A DNA stretch of 63,351 nucleotides from Nocardia sp. BSTN01 (GTDB lineage Bacteria; Actinomycetota; Actinomycetes; Mycobacteriales; Mycobacteriaceae). The notes beneath the pieces were generated by a model. The model saw nothing but the letters and a program-made list of their open reading frames with translations. It was not told the origin of the DNA and made no database searches. Of this stretch, positions 44,541-52,036 are shown piece after piece. A program made the position numbers and the translations under genes. The first letter of the stretch is position 1; each line of letters opens with the position of its first letter. The DNA is taken from positions 1 through 63,351 of the forward strand of contig NZ_JADKYP010000044.1 in NCBI RefSeq assembly GCF_015354405.1, read 5' to 3'.

Positions 44541-45365
44541 GTGGTGGCACGATCGGAATTCGGCGAGTTTCTCATCGCGCGGCGGGCTCAGCTGCAACCC
44601 GAGGATGTCGGGTTGCCGGTCGGCCGCCGGCGACGCACCCCCGGACTGCGGCGCGAAGAGGTCGCGGCGCTGGCCGGGGTGAGTGTCGATTATCTCGCCC
44701 GCCTCGAACAGGGCCGCGACACCAACCCCTCGATGGCGGTGCTGGGCGCACTGGCCGAGGCGCTGCGGCTCAACGAGGTCGAACGCCACCACTTCGGCAA
44801 TCTCGCGGTCGGTATGGAACACGCGCGCGAGTGCCCGTCCTCGGGTCAGGCGCGGGAGCAGGTCACCGACACCGTGCAGGCCGTCCTCGATGCGATGCAT
44901 CCCACCCCGGCCTTCGTGGTGGGCCGGTGGCTCGACATCCTCGCCTGGAATCCGGCGTGGCGCGATTTCGCCGAACCGCTGGGACTGCTCGACGAGGTCG
45001 CCGAACACAATCTGGCCACTTATTTCTTCGCGCATCCGCAGGCGCCGCAGCGGTGGCGGGACTGGCCGGTCGCCGCGGAGATGATGGTGTCGACGCTGCG
45101 CTCGGCGCGCACGCACTGGCCCGACGATCCCGGACTCGACGCGCTGATCCAGGGATTGCACCGATTTCCGGAATTCTCCTGCCGCTGGCGGGAACATCGG
45201 GTCACCGAATTCCGGTCCGGTGCGCTGCACATCGATCATCCGCAACGCGGCGAGGTCGAGGTCGAGATCCAAACACTCAGTCCGGCAATCGATCAGAGTG
45301 TGCAGGTGTGGCTGGTCGACCGGCGCGCCGTGCGCACTCCCGCCTTGCGACTGGTCAACGAATAA
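44541..45365 (+). CDS. XRE-family regulator with MmyB-like domain
   Basis: A 274-residue regulator of the same build as the one at 12201. The helix-turn-helix FGEFLIARRAQL...VAALAGVSVDYLARLEQGRDTNPS is followed by an MmyB-like ligand domain with WLDILAWNPAWRDF. The divergent YceI gene, about 100 bp away, is a candidate target. It starts with GTG GTG, so the first or second could be used. Confidence 0.85.
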   Translation: MVARSEFGEFLIARRAQLQPEDVGLPVGRRRRTPGLRREEVAALAGVSVDYLARLEQGRDTNPSMAVLGALAEALRLNEVERHHFGNLAVGMEHARECPSSGQAREQVTDTVQAVLDAMHPTPAFVVGRWLDILAWNPAWRDFAEPLGLLDEVAEHNLATYFFAHPQAPQRWRDWPVAAEMMVSTLRSARTHWPDDPGLDALIQGLHRFPEFSCRWREHRVTEFRSGALHIDHPQRGEVEVEIQTLSPAIDQSVQVWLVDRRAVRTPALRLVNE

Positions 45366-45508
45366 CCTCCGCGCCCGAGTCCGCTCAGCTGTCGATCCGG
45401 ACACGGATTCCGCGGTCCGCGACTCGTGAGACGCCGATCACGCATAATCCAACGTGAGGATTCCTGCCGGCCGGTGTCTATCGATTCGAGCAGCGGAGGA
45501 GGTGCTGT

Positions 45509-46075
45509 GTGACCGAGGCGGCGACGGCACCCGAGGCAGCGCTGGACGACGCCACCCTGACCGGGCGCGCACGTGACGGCGATGTCCGGGCTTACGAGCA
45601 ACTGGTGCTGCGATATCAGGGAGCGATGTTCCGGTTGGCGGCGCGGATGCTGGCCGACCGGTCCGAGGCGGAGGACGTCATCCAGGAGGTGTTCCTCACC
45701 GCGTGGCGCCGCTTGGCTCAATTGCAGGACGACAGCGCTTTCTCGGGGTGGTTGTACCGGATGACCACCAATCGCTGTCTCAACGTCATCCGGTCCCGCC
45801 CGGACCGCGCCGACGTGGATCTCGACACCACAGAATCGCCGCACCGTGCGACCCAGCCCGAACACGCGGCACAGGTGCACGACCAGATGGCCGCGCTCAC
45901 CGCGGCGTTGCAGCGGCTGACACCCGAACAGCGTGCCTGCTGGCTGCTGCGCGAGGTGCACGGCCGCTCCTACGAGGAGATCGCCGAGATCGTCGGCACC
46001 AACACCACCGCGGTTCGGGGGCGGATCGCCCGAGCCCGGGCGCAATTGGCGGAGGTGATGAAGCCGTGGCGCTGA
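45509..46075 (+). CDS. ECF-type RNA polymerase sigma factor
   Basis: A 188-residue sigma-70-family factor with sigma-2 (YEQLVLRYQGAMFRLAARMLADRSEAEDVIQEVFLTAWRRL, about residues 28-70) and sigma-4 (LTPEQRACWLLREVHGRSYEEIAEIVGTNTTAVRGRIARARAQL, about 135-180), with no regions 1.1 or 3. It heads the Asp23/Gls24 operon and overlaps the next gene, which carries a zinc anti-sigma-like motif, the usual order for an ECF sigma and its anti-sigma. It probably directs transcription of an envelope-stress regulon including its own operon (inference). GTG 45509 follows GGAGGAGG. Confidence 0.92.
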   Translation: MTEAATAPEAALDDATLTGRARDGDVRAYEQLVLRYQGAMFRLAARMLADRSEAEDVIQEVFLTAWRRLAQLQDDSAFSGWLYRMTTNRCLNVIRSRPDRADVDLDTTESPHRATQPEHAAQVHDQMAALTAALQRLTPEQRACWLLREVHGRSYEEIAEIVGTNTTAVRGRIARARAQLAEVMKPWR

Positions 46076-46650
46076 AGGAGATGACCGACAGCGACTACAC
46101 GCTGCCCTGCGGGCGCAGCGTCGAACAGGTGTGGGACCGGCTCGACGCCGTGGAGGCGGGGCTGGCCGACGACCACGAATCGGAATGCCCGCACTGCACG
46201 GCCGCCCGCGAGAGCCTGCTCACGCTGCGCGCCGCCACCCGCGAACTCGTCGACGAGCCGGATCCACCGCCGCCCGCGATGTTCGACCGGATCATGTCGG
46301 CCGTACGGGCCGAGGTCCGGCGCGGCCGCATGGTGAGTCTCACCACGCCGCATCCGGGCTCGATCGAGGTGAGCGAGCAGGCCATCGCGGCGGTGCTGCG
46401 CTATGCCGCCGACACCGTGCCGGGTGTGCGCGCCCGCAGCTGCCGCATCGACGACCACGGGGCCGAGCCCGACGGCCGCCACGCGATCACGGTGGCGCTG
46501 TCGATCTCGCTGCGGCACGGCGACACCGCGGTCGAACGCGTCGTTCCCCAGGTGCGCGAACGAGTGCGGGCGGCGGCCACGGCCCGCGCCGGTCTGGCGC
46601 TGGAGCGACTCGACATCACCGTGGTGGACGTCTACCAGGAGGAGCCGTGA
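46066..46650 (+). CDS. ZAS-type anti-sigma motif fused to an Asp23/Gls24-like domain
   Basis: A 194-residue protein. Near the N-terminus, DDHESECPHCTAARESL carries the H-x3-C-x2-C pattern of zinc anti-sigma domains (about residue 42-49). The C-terminal half (ISVSEQ-like segment IEVSEQAIAAVLRYAADTVPGVRARSCR and VRERVRAAATARAGLALERLDITVVDVYQEEP) follows the Asp23/Gls24 pattern. It is therefore probably the regulator of the upstream sigma factor, linked to the Asp23 membrane complex (inference). GTG 46066 overlaps the sigma stop by 10 bases and has GGAGG ten bases upstream; ATG 46081 is an alternative. GTGA overlap with the next gene. Confidence 0.72.
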   Translation: MALKEMTDSDYTLPCGRSVEQVWDRLDAVEAGLADDHESECPHCTAARESLLTLRAATRELVDEPDPPPPAMFDRIMSAVRAEVRRGRMVSLTTPHPGSIEVSEQAIAAVLRYAADTVPGVRARSCRIDDHGAEPDGRHAITVALSISLRHGDTAVERVVPQVRERVRAAATARAGLALERLDITVVDVYQEEP

Positions 46651-47027
46651 GCGCGGGATTCGCGGAGAAAGCGGAATATATCGCCTCCGATGCGGTAATC
46701 GCTGCAGTAGCGGCTCGGGCCGCGGCCTCGGTTCCCGGGGTGGCGCGGCTGGAGCCCGGTGTCCTCGGTTTGCTCGGCCATCTGGCCCGGACGGGACGGC
46801 AGTGGTGGAGCAGCCAGGACGTCGCACCCGGTGCGGGCGTGCGCGTCCGTCACAGCGGTGGCTGGCTGAAGGTGCAGGTCGACCTGTCGGTGACGGGTGG
46901 ATGCCAGGTCGGCGAGGTCGGGCAGGCGGTACAGCAGGAGGTGGTCCGGATGGTCGCGCAACAGACCGGGATGCTCGTCGACGCGGTGTCGGTGGCGATT
47001 CTCGATATCGCACCGGGAGCGTCGTGA
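46647..47027 (+). CDS. Asp23/Gls24-family envelope stress protein, copy 1
   Basis: A 126-residue protein with the family outline: a helix with VIAAVAARAAASVPGVARLEPGV, then the basic strand VRVRHSGGWLKVQVDLSVTGGCQVGEVGQAVQQEVVRMVAQQTGMLVDAVSVAILDI. The pattern (alpha helix, central GG turn, strand, helix ending DAVSVAI) is typical of Asp23/Gls24. GTG overlaps the preceding stop (GTGA). Confidence 0.82.
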   Translation: MSAGFAEKAEYIASDAVIAAVAARAAASVPGVARLEPGVLGLLGHLARTGRQWWSSQDVAPGAGVRVRHSGGWLKVQVDLSVTGGCQVGEVGQAVQQEVVRMVAQQTGMLVDAVSVAILDIAPGAS

Positions 47028-47347
47028 CGGCGGCCGTGAGCGAGGACGAGCTGGCCGGCGACATCGTCGCCGCGATCGAATCGGTGGCGGGATTGCGTCC
47101 GGACGTGCCGCCGGGCGTCGACCTCGCCGACTGGGTGCCGCGGCTGGGCCCGCGCTCGGCGGTGGACGTGAGTGCCGAGGTCGTCGAGATCCGGGTGATC
47201 GCCTCGGCGCTGCCGCTGCCGCCACTGCTGGACAAGCTCGCGGCGGCCGTCGGCGAACTGCAGGCCGCCACCCGGTGGTCCGGCGCGCGGCTGCGGATCG
47301 TGGTCACCGATCTGGACGCGGAAGCGTTCGACACCGCGGTTACCTAG
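47024..47347 (+). CDS. Small hypothetical protein within the Asp23 operon
   Basis: A 107-residue acidic cytoplasmic protein (LAGDIVAAIESVAGLRPDVPPGVDLADWVPRLGPRSAV, then VEIRVIASALPLPPLLDKLAAAVGELQAA). The shape is somewhat Asp23-like, with two helices and hydrophobic strands, but the family motif is not clear. GTG overlaps the preceding stop by 4 bases (GTGA). Expression is clearly coupled to its neighbours; function unknown. Confidence 0.72.
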   Translation: MTAAVSEDELAGDIVAAIESVAGLRPDVPPGVDLADWVPRLGPRSAVDVSAEVVEIRVIASALPLPPLLDKLAAAVGELQAATRWSGARLRIVVTDLDAEAFDTAVT

Positions 47348-47445
47348 ATCATCGGTCTCGCCCGTGACATTTCGCCGTCTGCGGTGTCGTAGCTAGTGAA
47401 GGTTCGTATCCGCTGTACCGCAAGGGAACTGAACTGGAGGTAATC

Positions 47446-47961
47446 ATGACCAGCACGACAGCCGGTAAGGGCGCGGAGAACGCCAGGGCCGAAGCGGGTA
47501 AGGACACCGGGGGCGGCGCGGGCCAGGGCGCAGCCGCGGCCAAAGCGCCCGCCCGGACCAGCAGCGCGCTGGTCAGCGATCAGGGCACGACCGCCATCGC
47601 CGACGCCGTCGTCCAGAAGATCGCCGGGTTGGCGACCCGCGAGGTGCGCGGGGTGCACAACCTCGGCGGTGGCGCGGCGCGCGCGTTCGGCGCCTTCCGC
47701 GATCGCATCCCCGGCGCCTCGGCCAGTGTGGGACAAGGGGTTTCGGTCGAGGTCGGCGAGACGCAGGCGGCGGTGGACCTGGAGATCGTCGTCGAATACG
47801 GCGTGTCCATCGCCGAATTGGCTCGCGCGGTGCGCCGCAACGTCATCACCGCGATCGAGCAGATGACCGGACTCGAGGTGGTCGAGGTGAACATCAACGT
47901 CAACGACGTCTTCATCGAAGAGGACGAGGATCAGCCACCGGCCCGCGAACGGGTGCAGTGA
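47446..47961 (+). CDS. Asp23/Gls24-family envelope stress protein, copy 2
   Basis: A 171-residue protein. A 40-residue Ala/Gly/Lys-rich N-terminal tail precedes the conserved domain (IADAVVQKIAGLATREVRGVHNLGG, then VDLEIVVEYGVSIAELARAVRRNVITAIEQMTGLEVVEVNINVNDVFIEED). This is the canonical Asp23 protein of the cluster. ATG 47446 with ACTGGAGG upstream. A 98-bp gap before it may hold an internal promoter. Confidence 0.92.
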   Translation: MTSTTAGKGAENARAEAGKDTGGGAGQGAAAAKAPARTSSALVSDQGTTAIADAVVQKIAGLATREVRGVHNLGGGAARAFGAFRDRIPGASASVGQGVSVEVGETQAAVDLEIVVEYGVSIAELARAVRRNVITAIEQMTGLEVVEVNINVNDVFIEEDEDQPPARERVQ

Positions 47962-47962
47962 T

Positions 47963-48151
47963 ATGAACGCCACCACGATCTGCCTGATCTTCGGTCTCTC
48001 CCTCGGGTTCGCCGCGGCGTTCGGCGGTTTCGGGGCCTTCGCGGTGGTGCTGATCTTCGGCGCGCTGGGACTGGTGATCGGCCGCTGGCTCGACGGCCAT
48101 GTCGACCTGTCCGGCCTGATCCGTTCGGCGCAGGATCGGGGCCGGAAATGA
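47963..48151 (+). CDS. Small membrane protein (DUF2273-like) of the Asp23 cluster
   Basis: A 62-residue protein with two hydrophobic segments (ICLIFGLSLGFAAAFGGFGAFAVVLIFGALGLVIGRWL) and a basic cytoplasmic tail. DUF2273 proteins of this size accompany Asp23/Gls24 genes and probably anchor the Asp23 proteins at the membrane. ATG 47963 comes right after the previous stop; the stop overlaps the next ATG. Confidence 0.82.
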   Translation: MNATTICLIFGLSLGFAAAFGGFGAFAVVLIFGALGLVIGRWLDGHVDLSGLIRSAQDRGRK

Positions 48152-48498
48152 GCGCCGCCGCGGAGACGGCGGCGACGTCGCTGCTCTCCGCGGCCGAGTT
48201 CCGGGGGCGCACCACGGTGTCCGAGCGTGCGGTGCGGCGCTTGGCGGCCCGGGCGGCGCGTGAGGTCGACGGTGTCGCCGGCGGCCCCGAGGTGTCCGCG
48301 CGCGTCACGGCCGATACCGCTGTGCTGCGGGTACGCCTGCCGGTCAGCTATCCGACGCCGGTCGCGGTGGTCACCGAGGCGTGCCGCGAGCACCTGATGC
48401 GGCGCACCCACGAACTGTCCGGACTGGTCGTTCCGCGGGTGGACATCGAGGTCTCCGAACTGGTCAACACGATCGAACCCGCCGGGGGGTTGCGATGA
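48148..48498 (+). CDS. Asp23/Gls24-family envelope stress protein, copy 3
   Basis: A 116-residue protein with VSERAVRRLAARAAREVDGVAGGPEVSARVTADTAVLRVRLPVSYPTPVAVVTEACREHLMRRTHELSGLVVPRVDIEVSELV. The helix-strand-helix layout is Asp23-like. The ATG overlaps the preceding stop (ATGA) and the stop overlaps the next start, so translation is coupled. Confidence 0.82.
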   Translation: MSAAAETAATSLLSAAEFRGRTTVSERAVRRLAARAAREVDGVAGGPEVSARVTADTAVLRVRLPVSYPTPVAVVTEACREHLMRRTHELSGLVVPRVDIEVSELVNTIEPAGGLR

Positions 48499-49067
48499 AC
48501 CGCAGGCCCCGGCGCATCACCCCGGCCGTACTGGTCGCGGTGGCGCTGCTGGTGATCGCGGTCCTCGTGGCGGTGTCGCTGATCCAGAACCTGGGCAACG
48601 CGAAGGAATTGGTGTCCTACCACAGCATCGCGGTGCATCTGCACGACACGACCTGGCACAGCTACTGGGTGCTCGGGGTCGGCATCGCGCTGGCGGTGCT
48701 CGGTGCGGTGCTGGCGCTCGCGGCGCTGCTGCCGGGCCGGCGCGTGGTGGAAGCGCTGGATGCCGAGGAAGGGATGGACGCGGGAATCACCCGGCGCAGT
48801 CTCGACGGTGCCCTGAACGATGCGGCGGGCTCGGTCGCCGGCCTCGAAGCGGCGCGAGTCCGCCGCGGCCGCAAGAACATTCGGGTCAGCGGCCGTGCCG
48901 CGCACCCGGACCACGCCGATCTGGAGCAGACGATCAACGCCGCCGTCGGCGATCGCCTGGCCCGCATCGCCCCCAAATCCGCCCCGCCCGTCAGCACCCG
49001 CCTGCGCGCGGCGCAGCGGCCGGAGCGGGTGGACAAGCGAGTGCACGTTCGCAAGCAGGTGTCGTGA
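48495..49067 (+). CDS. DUF6286-type membrane protein of the Asp23 cluster
   Basis: A 190-residue protein. It has a basic start, span 1 (TPAVLVAVALLVIAVLVAVSLIQNL), a short outside loop, span 2 (VLGVGIALAVLGAVLALAALLPG) and a basic, hydrophilic cytoplasmic C-terminus. The domain resembles DUF6286, common next to Asp23 genes in actinobacteria. ATGA overlap with the previous gene. Confidence 0.78.
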   Translation: MNRRPRRITPAVLVAVALLVIAVLVAVSLIQNLGNAKELVSYHSIAVHLHDTTWHSYWVLGVGIALAVLGAVLALAALLPGRRVVEALDAEEGMDAGITRRSLDGALNDAAGSVAGLEAARVRRGRKNIRVSGRAAHPDHADLEQTINAAVGDRLARIAPKSAPPVSTRLRAAQRPERVDKRVHVRKQVS

Positions 49068-49134
49068 GCGACAATCGCGCAGCGGCTCGCGGCACCGACC
49101 GGGTGCGGGTGTCCCGCAGGTCACAGGAGGTGTC

Positions 49135-49716
49135 GTGAGTTCGAGCTCGGCCAATCGTCCTGCACGGCTCAATCGGGCGTTGCTCGCGCTCATCGGGCTG
49201 GCGCTGATTCTCGCGGGCGCCTATGCCATTCTCGCGTACGCCGGCGTGCTGCACTGGGTCGATCGGGACGCGCCGTTGGTGCCCGGCACCGCCGAGCCGT
49301 CGCAGTGGGTGTTCGTGGCGGTGGTGGCTGGTGCGGTGGTCGTGGGACTGGCGGCGCTGCGATGGCTGGCCGCCCAGTTCGCGCGGCTGCCGGCGCGGAT
49401 GCGCTGGCATATCGGCACGGTCGGCAATTCCGGTGAGACGCTGATGGATTCGAATGTCGCGGCCGCCCCGGTGGCGACCGATATCGAGTCCTATCCGGAG
49501 GTGCGGTCGGCGCTGGCCAGGCTGTCGGGCCCGGGTCGCGCACCGAAACTGCATCTGGTGGTCACGGCGGAACCCGACGCCGATCTGACCGCGCTGCGCC
49601 GGCGCATTCTCTCCGACGCGGTGGGCCGGCTGCGGCAGGCGCTGGAGGTCGATGCCGTGCCGGTGTCGCTGGAATTGCGGCTCGCCGATCGCGGCCGCAC
49701 CGCCCGGGCGAAATAG
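49135..49716 (+). CDS. AmaP-like membrane anchor protein, last gene of the Asp23 operon
   Basis: A 193-residue protein with two membrane spans (LNRALLALIGLALILAGAYAILAYAGVL and WVFVAVVAGAVVVGLAALRWL) and a cytoplasmic domain (LMDSNVAAAPVATDIESYPEVRSALARL and PKLHLVVTAEPDADLTALRRRILSDAVGRLRQAL). This architecture matches AmaP-type anchors that recruit Asp23. GTG 49135 follows AGGAGG. It is separated from the previous gene by 67 bp. Confidence 0.82.
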   Translation: MSSSSANRPARLNRALLALIGLALILAGAYAILAYAGVLHWVDRDAPLVPGTAEPSQWVFVAVVAGAVVVGLAALRWLAAQFARLPARMRWHIGTVGNSGETLMDSNVAAAPVATDIESYPEVRSALARLSGPGRAPKLHLVVTAEPDADLTALRRRILSDAVGRLRQALEVDAVPVSLELRLADRGRTARAK

Positions 49717-49782
49717 CGGCCGCACCACGGGGCGAAACGGCCTCGCCGCCACCGTTTCCCGGAGCCGGTCGAGGCAGTCCGT

Positions 49783-51081
49783 TCAGTCGATGGGTCCGAG
49801 AACCCGCTCGACGTAGCCGTTGGCGAAGCGCCCCTTCGGGTCCAGCCGCCGCCGCACGTCCTGGAAGCGATCCCACTCCGGATAGCGCCCGCGCAGCGTT
49901 TCCGCGGTCTGGAAGTGCCGCTTACCCCAGTGCGGGCGGCCGTGGTAGCGATCGAAAATCGCTTCGCAGGCACGGAAATACGGTTCGTAGTCCATGCCGC
50001 GGTATTGGTGCACGGCGATGTAGCAGGTGTCGCGACCTCCGGCGGGGGACAGGAACGCGTCGTCGGGCGCCACGAACCGTACCTCGGTCGGCATCGGCGA
50101 ATCGAAGTGCTGACCGACGGCTTTGATTTCGCGAATGGCGTCGACGGCGTATTCGCGCGGGATGGCGTATTCCATCTCGGTGAAGCGAATCAGCCTGGGG
50201 GAAGCGAAGACTCGATAGGAGCGGTCGATCTGGCGGCGGTAGCTGCCGGCATAGGCCGCGCCCCGGTGGATCCACGGGATCAGGTTCGGCTGCCGGCGCG
50301 CGAGGCGGCACAGCGCGTCGAAGGTGTGGTTGGACATCAGGATGTCGGCGAACCAGTCCACGGCCCTGGCCCGGGGCTGTTCGGCGAGCTGCACGCGATT
50401 GTTGCGCTTGGTCATCGCCAGTGGGCTGTGCGCGAACATGTAGAACTCGAAATGTTCGTTGCCGTCGACGAATTCGTCGAGATCGGACAGCACCTCCTCG
50501 ACCGGAACGGGCCGCTCGATTCCCTCGAGCACGAACGACGGCACCAGCTGCAGCGTCACCGCGGTCACCACACCGAGCGCGCCGAGGTTCACCCGGGCCG
50601 CGCGCCAGCCGTCGGGGTCGCTGCGTTCATCGAGTTCGACCACGCTCCCGTCGGCGAGCATCAATTCCACCGAATGCAGTGCGGCGGAGATGTTCTGCAG
50701 GGCGGCGCCGGTGCCGTGGGTGGCGGTCGCGGTCGCCCCGGCGATCGACTGCACGTCGATGTCGCCGAGGTTGGGGAAGGCCAGGCCGAGCGGATGCAGC
50801 GCGGTGCTCAGCTCGTTCAGCGTCGCCCCCGCCTCCACCCGCGCCAGGCCGGTGGCGCGGTCGACCTGCAGAATCCGGTTCAGCCGCGAGAGCTGCAGCA
50901 GAGTGCCGTCGGTGAGCACGGTGTCGGTGAACGAATGTCCGGCTCCGGCCACGCGCACGATATGGCCCTCGGTCTCGGCCCGGGCCAGCAGTTCGGCGAC
51001 GTCGTCGCGTGTGCGCGGAGCGGCGTAGGTGGCCGGCGCGCACCGTTGATCGCCGGCCCAGTTCACCCACGAATTGGTCAT
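49783..51081 (-). CDS. FAD-linked sugar-1,4-lactone oxidase (D-arabinono-/L-gulono-lactone oxidase type)
   Basis: A 432-residue flavoprotein. The FAD domain shows VAGAGHSFTD, LSRLNRIL, GATLNELSTALHPLGLAFPNLGDID and GATATATHGTG. The C-terminal ALO domain ends with HWGKRH (the substrate-contact HWxK) and RRLDPKGRFANGYVERVLG. It would oxidise an aldono-1,4-lactone, as in ascorbate-like synthesis or redox supply; the mycobacterial relative is an L-gulono-lactone dehydrogenase. Whether it uses oxygen cannot be judged. ATG 51081. Confidence 0.9.
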   Translation of the reverse strand: MTNSWVNWAGDQRCAPATYAAPRTRDDVAELLARAETEGHIVRVAGAGHSFTDTVLTDGTLLQLSRLNRILQVDRATGLARVEAGATLNELSTALHPLGLAFPNLGDIDVQSIAGATATATHGTGAALQNISAALHSVELMLADGSVVELDERSDPDGWRAARVNLGALGVVTAVTLQLVPSFVLEGIERPVPVEEVLSDLDEFVDGNEHFEFYMFAHSPLAMTKRNNRVQLAEQPRARAVDWFADILMSNHTFDALCRLARRQPNLIPWIHRGAAYAGSYRRQIDRSYRVFASPRLIRFTEMEYAIPREYAVDAIREIKAVGQHFDSPMPTEVRFVAPDDAFLSPAGGRDTCYIAVHQYRGMDYEPYFRACEAIFDRYHGRPHWGKRHFQTAETLRGRYPEWDRFQDVRRRLDPKGRFANGYVERVLGPID

Positions 51082-51231
51082 GCGTCCAACTTTAGAACAT
51101 GGCCGAACTGTGCGCCAGCCCTCGTTCGAGCGCGAACGTGTCCGATCACACGTCCGGGATCGGGACGCGGTACTTACGTTGCGGGGTGATCGCTCGGTAA
51201 CGTTGGCGGGTGCCCGGTGCCGGACAGGGAA

Positions 51232-51906
51232 TTACCTTCTGCGGCAGGCGAATACGGCTTCCTTCGCTTGGTCGACGTCGTCGTCGTTCAGCGGTGGGAC
51301 CGTCAGCGGTTGCCGCGGAATGCAGTCGCCGCGCACCCCGTCCAGGACGATGCCCATATAGCGCCGCCAGACCTCGGGATTCACCGGCTTGGCGAAACTC
51401 GCGATCGCCTCCACCATGTTGATCATCGCGAAGAAGTCCGACGCGGCGATGCCGGGTCGCAACACGCCCTCGGCGACGGCCTTGTCGACCAAGCGGGTGA
51501 CCATCGGCTTGATTCGCTCGCGGACCGAGACGAAGCGCTCCATGGCGTCGGGCAGTTCGAGCATCACCTCGCCGAAGCCGCGGTTGCTGGCCATATGTTC
51601 GCAGCTCCACTCGAACAGCCGGGTCAGTCCGTGCCAGGTGTCGGGGTCGGCGTAGGCGGCCTCGGTCGCCTCGGCCATATCGGTGACGGTCTGATCGAAG
51701 ACCTCGCCGATGAGCTCCTGCTTGTTCGCGAAGCGCCGGTAGACCGTGCCCACGCCCACGCCGGCGGCCTCCGCCACGTCGTCGAGGGTCACCTCCAGGC
51801 CGCGATCGGCGAACAGCTCTCTGGCCGCTCTGAGGATCCGCGCGTGATTGCGGGCGGCATCGGCGCGCAGGCGCCGGGGAGCGGGAGCGGCCGTGGCGTG
51901 ATTCAC
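51232..51906 (-). CDS. TetR-family regulator, divergent from an efflux pump
   Basis: A 224-residue regulator with helix-turn-helix NHARILRAARELFADRGLEVTLDDVAEAAGVGVGTVYRRFANKQELIGEVF. The C-terminal helices would bind an inducer. It lies head-to-head with the MFS transporter at 52037 (130 bp apart), a typical repressor-pump layout. GTG start, weak ribosome-binding site. Confidence 0.88.
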   Translation of the reverse strand: MNHATAAPAPRRLRADAARNHARILRAARELFADRGLEVTLDDVAEAAGVGVGTVYRRFANKQELIGEVFDQTVTDMAEATEAAYADPDTWHGLTRLFEWSCEHMASNRGFGEVMLELPDAMERFVSVRERIKPMVTRLVDKAVAEGVLRPGIAASDFFAMINMVEAIASFAKPVNPEVWRRYMGIVLDGVRGDCIPRQPLTVPPLNDDDVDQAKEAVFACRRR

Positions 51907-51936
51907 ACCGCGATATTACCAAGGTCGGGGATTAAC

Positions 51937-51994
51937 CGGAGGCGCTCTCTCCGTTATCGTGATAGCTTTCCATGCAAACGGAGGTGACTCCTCC
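51937..51994. promoter_or_regulatory. Possible operators between the TetR and MFS genes
   Basis: Two imperfect dyads: CGGAG/CTCCG around a 7-base spacer (51937-51953) and GGAG-GTGA-CTCC (51980-51991). Both contain an ACGGAGG-like core and lie in the divergent promoter region. Suggestive only. Confidence 0.3.
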
Positions 51995-52036
51995 ACTTCA
52001 ATCATCCACCTGAACCGCCGTCGGACAAGGAACCCC

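Noticed and set aside
49915-51189. 424-codon plus-strand frame opposite the lactone oxidase
   Set aside because: Shadow frame; the minus strand carries the FAD and HWGK motifs.
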